Of a stretch of DNA of 64,000 nt, positions 22,711 through 34,850 are shown one piece after another; position 1 is the first letter of the stretch, and each line of letters opens with the position of its first letter. The translations under genes and the position numbers were made by a program. Source of the stretch: Cercis canadensis (lineage: Eukaryota > Streptophyta > Magnoliopsida > Fabales > Fabaceae). Under the pieces are notes generated by a model. The model was not told where the DNA came from and searched no databases. It was given only the letters and a program-made list of their open reading frames with translations. The stretch spans positions 381,876-445,875 of the forward strand of contig QAOA01008138.1 of assembly GCA_003255065.1 (NCBI GenBank), given 5' to 3'.

Positions 22711-23565
22711 GGGAGCCTTTATTGTCACACTCCAACTTGCTAATATCACATAGGCTTAATTACAATTTTGGTCCCCCTATTTTAACCACTTAAACGTTTT
22801 GGTCTCCCTTCTTTAAAAATGAACTATTGAGTCCTTCTATATTCATAAAATGTACAAGTTTAGTCCATTTATCTTTAAGTCAAAATTCTTAAGTTTATTT
22901 CAAAGTGTAAAGTTCTCTGATTTATAATCCCACCGTTCAGATTAAAGAGCTACATCTTGTGAATCTTCCAATTAAATTTCAGCTCGATCTAACGATGAAA
23001 AAGTCTAAATTTTATTGTTAGATGAAAAATTATGATTTTGGTATTTTGGGCTGAGTCTCATCGTTAGATCGAGCTAAAATTTAGTGAGGAGGTTCATAAG
23101 ATGTAGCCATTCAATCTGAACGGTGGGATTATGAATCAAAGAATTTTACGCCTTGAAATAAATTTAGGAATTTTGACTTAAAGACAAATGGACTAAAATT
23201 GTACATTTTATTAATATAGAGGGACTCAATAGTTCATTTTTAAAGAAAGGGGACCAAAACGTTCAAGTGGTTAAAATAGGGGGACCAAAATTGCAATTAA
23301 GCGTATCACATATTCTATAATGTCTAAATATGTTATAGACTAAATTACTATCATTTAAAAATGAAAAGTTTTTAAAATTAACTCTAATCATATATTCTAT
23401 TTTTAACTAAAAAATAGAGCTACAATTAATAAGAATTAAAAAGAATATTGCAATTAGTCAAATTTTAAAAAAAATTCATTTTTTAATGAGGATAATTTAG
23501 CTTATATCATATTTAAATATTAAAGAGGATGTGACATTAATAAACTAAAATGTAAAAATAGCGAC
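22711..23565. mobile_element. MITE family 1, outer copy, split by another MITE
   Basis: Left end GGGAGCCTTTATTGTCACAC, then sequence interrupted at 22752 and resumed at 23304 (TATCACATATTCTATAATG). The joined order matches the complemented right half of the element at 55350-55602, which has GGGAGCCTCTATTTCCACAC, then ATATCACATCCTATTTATTG. The right end near 23565 is judged from the inverted 'gatgtgacatta' block and is approximate. Confidence 0.6.
22744..23312. mobile_element. Mutator-like foldback MITE with 9-bp target duplication
   Basis: The element is 22753-23303 and is an almost complete palindrome with arms near 270 bp. Ends are GGCTTAATTACAATTTTGG and, complemented, CGCTTAATTGCAATTTTGG. 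It is flanked by the exact 9-bp repeat TATCACATA (22744-22752, 23304-23312). A 9-bp duplication with long inverted repeats is the Mutator-like signature. No transposase is present. Related copies lie at 56824-57575 and, halved, at 58613-58985. Confidence 0.9.
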
Positions 23566-24313
23566 TTTATATATATATATATGTATTAAAAGGAGAATAT
23601 ACTATCACGGGAGCATGACACGAGAAAGTGAACAAAAATTAATTTTAATTATAAACCATGTCTCAATATTATTTTTTTTCTGTCCACTAGAGGCTCTACG
23701 ATATGGGTCAACTTATCTTGTCCCAAAATTCCTCCCAACCTAGTCCCAAAGGGTAAACATGGGACCTCCCAACTCCAGAGAGCTAATCCAATGGGATTTG
23801 TTGACTTGTGTTGCACCCTGGATCCATTTCACGAGCATCGACGCAAGGGCCCAGTGCTAGTCTATATATATCTATATAAAGAAGGATCCCGATTGCATCA
23901 TATGTGTTTTTCACTTGAAAAATATGAAAATATAATTAAATTTGGTGGTATTAATTAACTTCCATAATTAGAAGTTCATATTTGTTTTCCTTATAAATTA
24001 TTAAAAATGATAAATGTATATGTTAAAGATATATATTCTGGAAAAAAAATTGTTGTTTCAATTAACTTCCATATTTAGATTTTTTATTTAAATTAAAAAT
24101 TCAAATTATGAGGGATGAATCAATTGAAATAATTAATAAATCATGAATATCAATTTGAAATCAATGTCTTAATTACATTGCTTAATTAAGGCATTACATG
24201 TTAGAATGTATGAGGACTAAATCACAACTGAATATATGTGTTGAAAATTAAATTAAATTAAATTAAAATGAAATATTAAAAGAAAAAACTTCCTAATAAT
24301 TACATTCCTTAAA
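23566..24313. other. Intergenic, nothing recognised
   Basis: AT-rich sequence with a short (TA)n run near 23570. No gene, promoter or repeat that I can support. Confidence 0.4.
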
Positions 24314-26470
24314 CACTACAAGAAATGAGATTTTTTCTCATGGACAAAGTCTATGAAAAATAGACCTAAATTCCGTGAAAAACACTCTTGTCATAGAATT
24401 TCTCATGGACTACAAGGCAAGAGAAAAATAGTCATGACAAAATGATGTTTTCACGAATACATCAGTGTAGCGAGTGAGAACTTCTCATGCATAAGTCGTG
24501 GATTTTCTCACGGACTATGGTCTATGAGAAATTTCTCTCAAACAATATTTTGAGAAACATTCCATGAGAAAAAAAAAATTTGTCTAAAAATGAATGTTTT
24601 TTTTTTTCTAAACATTTACTTATTAATTTTAATGACATGCATGATATATAAAAATAAAAATGAGATAAATCAAATAGAAATAGAATAAAAATTTATTAAT
24701 CAAATTTAATTACATTAAAAAGATTATACAATGAAAAAAAAAGTACAATACAAAACCCTAAGCCCTAATCCTTGGGTTCGTCGCCTCCTAAGTCCTCGGC
24801 TGCATCATCATCATTGTCAACCGGGGCTATGGGGCCACAGCAAATGGCGCACCCTGACCTTGCTGAAGTAGTTGAGCCAGCATTGCAGTGAGCTCCTCTG
24901 TGGACGTGTCGGAGGCCCCAAGTACTTGGACCACTGTGTTGAGGCTCTCCAGCTCCTAGACCCGTTGCATCAGGGCGGCCAACTACAACATCATCTTTGA
25001 CATCCAAGGATCTGGCTGCAGGGAGGGCTGGGTAGCCTGTGGTTGGGCTAAGTGCAACACACTGACCTCAAAGCCCAAGCCATAAACCTGGCCCTTCTTG
25101 TTCTTGCCGCCAATGACATCAAGCCATAACCCGATGTTGTTGACAAAAGACAAAGATGACTGGGCTTCTTGGCTCTCAGACCGGCGCCTCTCATACTCAA
25201 TCTGCATAGATAAAGTAGCATGTTAGTATGAAATACATACATATAGTTAATTGACATAACTTTAAAGAACTTCAAAAATACTTACTAAAGTGGACTAGGC
25301 CCATAGATGGACCTAGCCATGCTGGAACTCTACTGGAGGTGACGAAAGACCTTTGGTGTGTTGGGCTCTCTCCCCAACTCCTTTGTCTACAAAAATATTA
25401 AATCGTTAGTAAACATAAATTAACATAATTTTAAAACATATGTAAAGTTAAACTACATTATTAAATCAAGAACTTATTAGCCTCTCTTTGAGTTCAGAGA
25501 CAGTTATTGAATTGCCCTATTGATAGGCTTGGCCCTAATCCAATGACTGGTTCTTCTTGTTACGGTCTGAGACTGCCTTGTATTGTTCGGAAACCCATTT
25601 AACTCTCAGGGCCTCCAACACGTTAGGCGGCATCCATTTGCTCTTCGTCTTCTGGGTCTTGTTGTCTCGGAAAGAGGCGTGAATGCTATCACTGCATTTT
25701 GAGAGCCAAATTTTAAAACATATGTAAAGTTAAACTACATTATTAAATCAAGAACTTACTAGCCTCTCTTTGAGTTCAGAGACGGTTATTGAATTGCCCT
25801 ATTGATAGGCTTGGCCCTAATCCAATGACTGGTTCTTCTTGTTACGGTCTGAGACTGCCTTGTATTGTTCAGAAACCCATTTAACTCTCAGGGCCTCTAA
25901 CACGTTAGGCGACATCCATTTGCTCTTCGTCTTCTGGGTCTTAATGTCTCAGAAAGAGGCATGAATGCTATCACTGCATTATGAGAGCCAAATCTTACGA
26001 ATTTGGCTCTCTTATTGTGGGTCCCAAACATATTTCCTCTGCATTAGAAAACAAAAGATCAAGGTTAGTAAACATTAAAATGAACTTAGTTTTGAATAAA
26101 GTAAAATTACATAAGCTAAAATATTTACCTTCAACTCTATCCACCAGAGTTCCTTCACCTTATCAGGAACTGAGGTGAAGTCCGGCTAGGTGTCCTCATA
26201 TTTTGACTTGTAGATAGTCGAAAGGTAGTGGACGGGCTCCTTGGAAGGGATAAAGCTGCACAAAAAGAATAAATTGTTATTAGTATGGAAGTAATAAACT
26301 ATAAACCCTCAAAAATTTCAGAGCCAAGTATTAGAATTAACTTACTCCTTCCTCCCATGTGGTTAGATCCATAATCGACCATCAGCTACTTGGGAGCTAG
26401 GCAATGGTGAGTCCAAAATCATCGGACTAGCATGTGACGACCTTCCAACGGCCGACGATGCATTGCCCGA
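24314..26470 (-). mobile_element. CACTA (En/Spm) transposon remnant
   Basis: The left end is CACTACAAGAAATGAGA at 24314, the standard CACTA terminus, followed by subterminal repeats built on TCTCATGGACTA. Minus-strand coding from about 26400 down to 24770 includes a frame ending near 24765 and a segment WLDVIGGKNKKGQVYGLG, which matches the conserved C-terminal region of plant En/Spm-associated (Ptta-type) proteins. The frame is broken by several shifts and by a 282-bp tandem duplication (25429-25992). No right terminus is seen; sequence passes into gypsy coding near 26470. A dead, truncated DNA transposon. Confidence 0.7.
25429..25992. repeat. 282-bp tandem duplication within the CACTA remnant
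   Basis: Positions 25429-25710 recur at 25711-25992 with few differences (for example acagttatt/acggttatt, ggcggcat/ggcgacat). The event duplicates part of the En/Spm-type coding region and happened after the element stopped being constrained. Confidence 0.9.
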
Positions 26471-29400
26471 AAAATTCTAGAATCATTCCACATCAAGCAT
26501 ATAACAAAAATTGCTAAGATCCTGGAACTTTTACCATACCTTGTGTCATTGGAAACTGTAAGTTTGAGGATGCTATGTTGGACCTTGGAGCTTCTATCAA
26601 TGTCATGCCCAAGTCAGTTTTTCAGTCACTTGGATTAGGACCCTTGCGGCCAACAGGAGTGGTGATCTAACTAGCAAACAGAAGCAATGCATACCCTGCA
26701 GGCCTGATTGAGAATGTACTAGTTCGGGTTAATGAGTTATTTTTCCCTGCTGACTTCTACATCCTAGACATGGAGGGTGAATCAATAAACAGCAAGAATC
26801 CAATCATCCTTTGGAGACCTTTCCTCAAGACTGCTAGAACCAAGATAGATGTCCATTCTGGAACTCCTTCAATGGAGTTTGGTGATAGTATAGTGCAGTT
26901 TAATATCCTTGATGCCATGAGATATCCCATGGAAGACCATTCTGTTTACTGCATTGATATTATTGATGAGGTTAATGATAGTCTTCCCTCTGAACCCCCT
27001 GAGTTGCTGTTCTTGGATGATTCAATTTGTTGTGACTATGATAGTGATTATGTTTGCTATGTTTGCTTAGGGATTACTGAATTTTTAGAGAGCAATGATT
27101 CTATCACAGAGGCTATTGAAGTAGTTGATGGAGTAGTTGATGATCCTGCAGTGGCAGTTGATGCCAAGTGTGAGGGGGAGATTTATGCAGTAGAGGCTGC
27201 AGCCAAGACCTTACTTCCTTTCATAGAGCAGCCACCCAAACTGGAGCTTAAACCCCTCCCTGAGCATTTGACTTATGCATTTTTAGAGGAGAATGAGCAG
27301 CTGCCAGTTATTATTGCCAAGAACCTTCAACCTGAGCAAGAGGCAAGGTTGTTGCATATTCTGAGAGTGAACAAGAAGGCAATTAGGTGGACACTGACAG
27401 ATATACCTGGCATCAGTCCTTCTACCTGCATGCACAGAATTCTACTTGAGGAAGATGCTAAGGTAGTGAGGCAGCCACAAAAGAGACTCAATCCATTGAT
27501 TCTGGATGTGGTCAAGAAGGAGATAACCAAGCTTCTTCAAGCTAGAATTATTTACCCAATCTCAGATAGCAAGTGGGTGAGCCCAATGCAAGTTGTTCCA
27601 AAGAAGTCGAGAGTGACAGTGGTAAAGAACCAGCATGATGAGCTCATTCCCACTCGAGTTCAGAATAGCTGGAGGGTCTGTATTGATTACAGACGGCTTA
27701 ATCAAGCTACCCGCAATGATCATTACTCACTTCCATTTATTGATCAAATGTTGGAGCGGCTAGCAGGAAAGTCCCACTATTGCTTTCTGGATGGATTCAC
27801 TGGTTATTTCCAAATTCACATTGCACCGGAGGATCGGGAAAAGACCACCTTTACCTGCCCCTTCGGCACCTCTGCATACCAGCGGATGTCATTTGGTCTT
27901 TGCAATGCCCCAGGTACCTTCCAACGTTGCAGGATTAGTATATTTTGATTTTATAGAGCATTATATGGAGGTATTCATGGATGATTTTACTGTACATGGC
28001 TATTCCTTTGATGACTTCTTATATAGTTTGTCTAGAGTTTTGCATAGGTGTATAGAGACTAATCTTGTTCTGAATTTTGAAAAGTGTCATTTTATTGTAG
28101 AACAAGGTATAGTCCTAGGACATGTAGTCTCTAGCAAAGGCTTAGAGGTAGATCCTGCTAAGATTGATGTTATTTCTTCTTTGCCTTACCCCACATGCGT
28201 GCGGGAAGTTCGTTCATTTTTTGGTCATGCAGGATTCTACCGGCGCTTCATTCGTGATTTCAGCAAGATTGCTGTCCCGATGTCCAACCTGCTGCAAAAG
28301 GATGTGGATTTCATTTTCAGCCAACCTTGCAAGGATGCATTTGATCACCTTAAGAAGGCTCTCACTTCTATTCCCATCATCCGACCTCCCGACTGGACGC
28401 TGCCATTTTAGTTGATGTATGATGCATCCAACTACGCAGTGGGAGCAGTCTTTGCCCAGAGGGATTGTAAGGCCCATCATGTGATTTACTATGCCTCAAG
28501 GGCACTTGATTCTGCCCAAGCGAACTAAACCACAACCGAGAAAGAGCTTTTAACAATTGTCTTTGCTTTAGATAAATTTAGATCTTACTTGCTTTGTTCT
28601 CAAGTGGTGATTTTTTCTGACCATGCAGCACTCAAGTTCCTCCTGAAGAAACCAGATGCCAAACCCAAATTGATCAGATGGATGCTCCTTCTCCAAGAGT
28701 TCAACCTTGAGATTAAAGATAGGAGTGGAGTAGAGAATGTGGTTGCTGACCACCTGAGCCAGATTGAGAGAGATTCTGATGAGCAGTTTCCTATTCAGGA
28801 TTCATTCCCTGACGAGTAGCTTTTAGGGCTGCATAGTGAGTTTCCATGGTTTGCTGATATTATTAATTATTTGGTTGCTCATGCTTTGCCTGCACACCTC
28901 ACACGTGCACAAATTGATAAATTTAAGAATGAGGCTAAATATTATGTGTGGGATGATCCTTATTTGTGGAGATTCTGTAGTGATCAGATAATTAGGAGAT
29001 GTGTGCCTAACCATGAGTTCCATTCTGTGCTTACTTTTTGTCATTCCTATGCCTGTGGAGGCCATTTTGGTCCTCAGAGAACAGCTAGGAAAGTATTAGA
29101 TTCTGGTTTATATTGATCCACTTTGTTTCATGGTGCATATGTCTTTGGTAAATCTTGTGAGCAATGTCAAAAATTAGGGAATATAACTTGTAGGAATGAG
29201 ATGCTCCAACAACCTTTGTTGTTCTGTGAGCTTTTTGATGTTTGGGGTATTAATTTTATGGGTTAATTTCCTGTTTCCTTTGGCTTTGTTTATATTTTGT
29301 TGGCTGTGGATTATGTTTCCAAGTGGGTGGAGGCTATTCCCACCAGGACTGATGATTCTCATATGGTTGTAGAGTTTGTTAGATCACATATCTTTTGCAA

Positions 29401-30144
29401 GTTTGGCATACCCAGAGCGATCATCAGTGATCAAGGATCACACTTTTGCAACCGGCACATGAAGACCTTGCTGAGCAAGTATGGAGTTTTCCACAAGACT
29501 TCCACCCCTTACCATCCTCAGACGAATGGCCAAGCCGAAGTCTCTAATCGAGAGGTTAAGAGAATTTTGGAGAAAATTGTGAGGCCGGATAGAAAGGATT
29601 GGAGTAAGAAGTTGGAGGATGCTTTATGGGCATATCGGACCGCCTACAAGACACCTATAGGCATGTCGCCTTATAGGTTTGTCTTTGGGAAGGCGTGTCA
29701 CTTACCAGTGGAGTTAGAGCATTTGGTGTATTGGGCAGTTAGGGCTTGCAACATGGACATATGACTAGCAGGAGTCGAGAGGAAGTTATAACTTCAAGAG
29801 TTAGAGGAATTCCGATTAGAGGCCTATGAGAACTCTCGGCTGTACAAAGAGAAGACTAAGGCATTTTATGATAAGCTGATCCTTCAGAAGGAATTCCAAG
29901 TGGGGGAGAAAGTGCTTCAATACAACTCTTGCCTTAAGTTGTGGCCAGGTAAATTGAGATCCCGATGGGAGGGATCCTTTGTTGTCACTAATATTTTTAC
30001 TTATGGTGCAGTTGAAATCCGAGATGTGACTACGGGGAGGACCTTCAAGGTCAATGGACATTGACTTAAGAAGTTCCATGGTGGAGATGAGAGTTTGGTT
30101 GAGGAAGTGGCTTTGAGTGATGCCATCTACCCGACTTGATTGAG

Positions 30145-30262
30145 CTTCAGGGGAGTTCTTTCGGATTATGTTTCTATTTTTGTTGTTCTTTCGGATTATG
30201 TTTCTGTTTTTGTTGTTCTTTCAGATTGTGTTTCTATTTTTGTTGTTCTTTCGGATTATGTT
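30145..30262 (+). repeat. Four-unit ~30-bp minisatellite in the gypsy 3' region
   Basis: The unit GTTCTTTCGGATTATGTTTC plus TATTTTTGTT is repeated four times with one or two changes per unit. It lies just after the integrase end. Confidence 0.85.
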
Positions 30263-31788
30263 TTGGATTATGTTAATTTTATGTTCTTGTTGTTTAATTT
30301 TGTTCTGTTGATGTTTTTAATTCTGTTTGTTAGTTCTGTTTTACGTGTCTGTTTTGTGTTTTCTGTTATTCTTTCCTTCTCTGTTTGCTGTTTTGGTGTG
30401 GTTCAGCATGTTCTAGATTCTGTTCACGCTTCTTCTTGAGCTTCTGTGCAGAATTCTAATTCGATATCATTTCTTGATTCGCTATCCCACCTTTTTCCTA
30501 GTTGTTTTCTATTCTGTTTTGCTGTTTTGCTTTACTCTCATTCTACTCATCTTTCCACCTTTCCTTTTTGCATTTTCCATAGCACTTTGAGAATTGTAGA
30601 ATTTGTGAGCTTGAAGCAATTGTCATTTTGAAGTTTCTAGCATGGTTGAATAGATTCTTGCATCTTTTAGTTAGCTAATTTGGTGATGGAATTTGACGTG
30701 ATGGATTAAGTTTGATGGAGCATACCTAGTGAGTTTTTGAACCTATTGTCATTCTATATTCCTTTCTTGTGTGCATTGTGCTCATGATGTTTGTTGTTCT
30801 AGAACTTGTTTTACTTTTTTTTGAGACTACATTGTCATTTGCATGCAAGAATGTGATAAATGCCATATTTTCTTCTTTCTAGCTAGATAGCCAAATAGCC
30901 TTCCTAACATCATTTCCCTTGATTTTCTCCTTGAGCCTATTTTTGTGTAAAATCATGTTTCTATCTACCTTAGGGAATATGAAAGCATTAGTTGATCAAT
31001 TGATGAGTTTTAACAAAGTTCTAAGTGTGGGTGCGGGGGGGAGGGGGAGGATTTGTGAAATTTGAAGGAAAGTGACTATATGAAATATAAAAAAAAAAAA
31101 AAATGTTAGCCAAAAGAAAAAGAAAAGAAAATTCTGTTTAAAAAAAAAAATCAGAAAAAGAAAATGCAAAGAAAAAGAGAATAAAAGTAGTGGTTTGCCT
31201 TCCAAAGAGAAAGAAGTGTGTAAAGAAAATTGCATAGAGCTTTTGGGTGTATTTTTGTGCTTAGTGTTGGTTTTGACTCATCATTCCTAATGTTTTCATG
31301 CTCTCTTTGGTTTTAATTTGCCATATCCATATTTCATTCATTTTTTTTCCCTTGGTCCTTGGCCCTATTACATCATTAAATAAAGTCTTTCTGATTTGTG
31401 CATGCATGTGTTTAAAGTAGTGGAGATTAAAAAATAAGCAAGCATATGGTAGTGCAAATTGTCATGATGTGATTTGAGTAAAACAATAATCCCCTTAAAC
31501 ACTTGAGGGATTGAGAATGTATCTTGTGTGAGGTTCTATCTTTCTTAGTTCTTCACTTCATTTGAATTCACTATGTTTGTTGATTGAAGGTGCAAGAAAT
31601 AAATTCATGATTGTTTTGATTCTTTTAAATTCTTGATTGTTCTTCTTACTCACTTACCTTTTGCATTCTTGGAAGTTGTTGTAGGGAAATGATCTCTTAG
31701 TTGTCTTAGTTGTTTTAGTTGTTTTCCTTCTTTCCTGGTTTTAACTCTAGTTTACCCGGGACATACAAATGATAAGTGTGGGGGGATT

Positions 31789-33245
31789 TGATGAACAGTA
31801 TTTTTATATATTAATTAATCCCCATTTTTAACCTCCTAATCTTATTTTGGGCCTATTTGATTAGGCTTGGGTCATATTTAATTAATTAGGTTCAAATTGG
31901 GCTTAAGTGTGTTTTTCAGCATTATTAGGGTTTTGATACTATTCTGTATTTCGGTTAAATCTTTAGTTCTGGATGTCTAAAAATTATGATTCTTACCTTG
32001 TAGGAAATCTAAGAGGATTATATACAACTTTCATTCAGACCTCCAAGGTCAATTTAGATGTTAAATGGGCCAAATTTAACCCGGAAGTCAGAGTAGAGTT
32101 GCTGCCGCTAGATCCTGACCCACATGCAATGTTTGGACCATAACTTGTGTTGTAAAAGTTTTATGGACTTGAAACTGGTCCCATTGGAAAGCTAAGACAC
32201 AGGACTTTAATTGTTATGAAGGCCTGTTCAAAAAATTATGAATTTGAGATGGTCTTATTGCCTGTCGAAAATGGCTGATTAGTCCAGAGACCTATATGGA
32301 CCTAGATGGACTTAAATGAGCTTAACTTCCTCAATTTAGGCCCAATTAGGCCCAAACCGAGCCCATTTGAAGCTGAGGTCCAGAGGTTTAAACTAGGTTA
32401 GGGGTAAATTGGGTGTGTATGAAAGTTAGGAGTTTTAATCAGAGAAAGGAGGCAGACGAGTTATCAATTCTAGACTAGACAGTTTTAGTTTTCTCTCTTG
32501 TATATTTGCTGGAACTTATTGAACTATAGTTTTCTTCCCTCATTGGAGCTTGGATTTCATGACCATGGAGGAGTAGAACTCTTGTAACCAAGTTAGACTT
32601 CTGATTAAATTCGGTTTTGTTCTTGAGATTATGTACTTAATTTGATTAAGCTTAATGCAATTTCGTTTTGCATTGGATTCTGATTGTTTGGATATTTTAT
32701 ATGGATCATGAAGATCTTTGTGATTTATATGGATGTTTAGGTGTGAAATAGAATTTAGATTGATTAATCTTTAATTCTGTGCATGAATCCTTTGAAGAAT
32801 TGCTAATTGAAGTTCGATTTTCAGATTAGCCACTAATTGCTTAATCATTGTGATTACAAGATTAGTAATTGAATGAGGTTAATCGAATTCTAAGTGATAA
32901 CTTAGTAGGAATAATTAGTCATAATTAGAGATTTCGGTTGTGATTAAACTCAATTAGCATTGCTGCATTAGGACTTAATCACTCATGTTAATCTAGGATG
33001 GATCAAACCGGTTTATGGATGAATGTCTAGCTAGGTTACGTATTAATCAACTTAATTAATCCTATTTCAATTATGCTTTTTACAATCTAGAAATATAATT
33101 CTGTTTTACAATCCCCTGTTTTTAACTTGAAATTATTGATTACACATTGCATTCCTTGTGAGACAAACCCGGATTATGCCCTCTATTGCATTCTAATTAG
33201 GGGATTCGGTTAAATTTAATTGGTTAAGCGATATTTCCAACCATG
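31789..33245 (+). repeat. 3' LTR of the Athila-like element (right limit approximate)
   Basis: It starts TGATGAACAG right after the purine tract. The right limit is not proven because no second LTR copy is in the window; about 33245 is a guess from the end of LTR-like sequence. Confidence 0.5.
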
Positions 33246-33299
33246 GATACACACACAGACTCAAGGAGTCAGTTATTCATGAAGAATTTCAATGATAGA

Positions 33300-34850
33300 G
33301 TAAATTTCTTGTTTGATTTGAGCATGTTTCCATCAATTCTAATAATTTCTCTCCTTTGAGACCTAACAAATGAGTAAAGCTAAAAGGTGGTCAGTAGCTT
33401 AGAGTTGATTTTAGTCCTTGGTTTTTGCTCGAGGACGAGCAAATCTCAAGTTTGGGGGTATTTGATAAGCCGGTTTTATACCATTTATCTTGTATAATTC
33501 TTGTTTGACTTTTGTTTGTTCTTGAGTATCTTAGGGTAGGTTTTCACAATTTTTGTTTCCTTTTGTAGGTTTATGTGTTGGAAGACCTTGGAAACCATTT
33601 CGGTGCAAACCTGGTGCAAGAAAGAAGTAAAGTCATGCATTTTGGACTGAAAGCAGGAACTTGGGCACCGCAGTGCCCCAATATGATCAACAAAAGTCCA
33701 AGGACTTGGGCGCCGCAGCGCCTTAAGGTCAAGATTCAGCAGACTGAGGACAGAGAGTTGGGCGCTAGAGCGCCCCAGTGGCAGGAATCAATAGAACCAT
33801 GCAAAGAGTAGGGTGTCACAACGCCTACCATTCAAGGACAAGGAGACTGCAGCGCCCAAACCCAAGGCTGCAGCCCCTCGAGGTCAACTTGGGAATTGAC
33901 TTTCAAACTCCCTAAAATCATGAGGACTCTTACTTTATTTTAATTGCTTTTTCTCCTAAACTTCCTAGGACATATAAATAGGACTCTTAAAGTCTAAATT
34001 AGGGTTTGACACATTTTACACAAGAGGCAACAAGTCAAGAGAGATCAAGCTAGAAGATTGTGGTTTTCGTCATCGAATCGTCACATCCAAGAGTTTATTT
34101 CTTCCTTTTTCTTGTAACCGATGTGTAATCTGTGTGTGATTATGTTTTTTGCATTCATTATGAACTAATTTCACAATCTAGGGTGAAGATGTAGCCTACT
34201 TAGGACAGATTGTAGTTCCTATGTTTTGAATCAAAATACCGCCTAATTAATTGTCTTTTTTTATCTTTGTTCTTACTGCTTCTATTTGACTGGCCATCTT
34301 ATTAGATGATTAGATAATTGCAATGTTACCGGGAGGTTAGTTGTAATTGGAGATCCTAGGGATAAAGAACATAGGTTCCAATATAGGATAGGAATATATC
34401 CTTATGATCTATGTACCTAATAAAAAGAACCATAGAAGTAATTGAATTTCAAATTATTCATAATTCACATAGGGATATAGTGGGTTTGTAATTTGGAATC
34501 ATGTTTACTTGACCTTGGGAAAGGTTAGTGGGCAATTTAGGGTTCTTGGCAAGCAATTAAAAGGGTTGGCTTTGGTTAATGAATGAGGAATAAAGATCCA
34601 TACTAGCTATGGTGAAATCGAAACCCTAGATACTCTCTCACCATATAATTACTCATTTTTACTGTAATTATTCTTTATTTACAGCTTGAATTTAATTATC
34701 ACCATAATTCACTTGTTCATTGTCTAGATAAAATTGGAATACACATAGTTTTGGTACTTAGTAGTCATAGTCTTCGTGGGATGATACTTTAACTCACAAT
34801 TTTATTACTTGCTTACGACATGTGCACTTGCGTACACTTTTTACATAACA
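33300..34850 (+). mobile_element. Second gypsy 3' end: purine tract plus LTR
   Basis: A typical Athila-group tail occurs at 33427-33460: GCTCGAGGACGAGCAAA, then CAAGTTTGGGGGTATT. An LTR starts TGATAAGCCGG at 33463 and ends about 34850 (ACATAACA). Only about 160 bp of interior precedes it. The simplest reading is that the element at 26475-33245 inserted into, or recombined with, the tail of this one. GC-rich repeated words such as GGGCGCCGCAGCGCC occur at 33660-33860. Confidence 0.65.

Larger units (their letters stand above)
26475..33245 (+). mobile_element. Ty3/gypsy, Athila-like, 5'-truncated, with 3' LTR
   Basis: Domains run in gypsy order on the plus strand: protease-like region about 26510-26770 (LGASINVMP), reverse transcriptase about 27250-28150 (includes WRVCIDYRRLNQATRND), RNase H about 28400-28790 (DHAALKFLLKKPDAK), integrase about 28870-29770 (zinc-finger region, then [15 protein letters not shown]), integrase C-terminal region to about 30120. 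A non-coding 3' part of about 1.7 kb follows, then the purine tract AAGTGTGGGGGGATT at 31774-31788 and an LTR from TGATGAAC at 31789 to about 33245. Gag and the 5' LTR are absent, cut off next to the CACTA remnant. Sequence style is Athila-like. Several breaks; a fossil. Confidence 0.85.

Noticed and set aside
30140-30439. 99-codon Val/Leu/Phe-rich frame that looks like a membrane protein
   Set aside because: Produced by a four-unit minisatellite and T-rich sequence in the non-coding part of a gypsy element.
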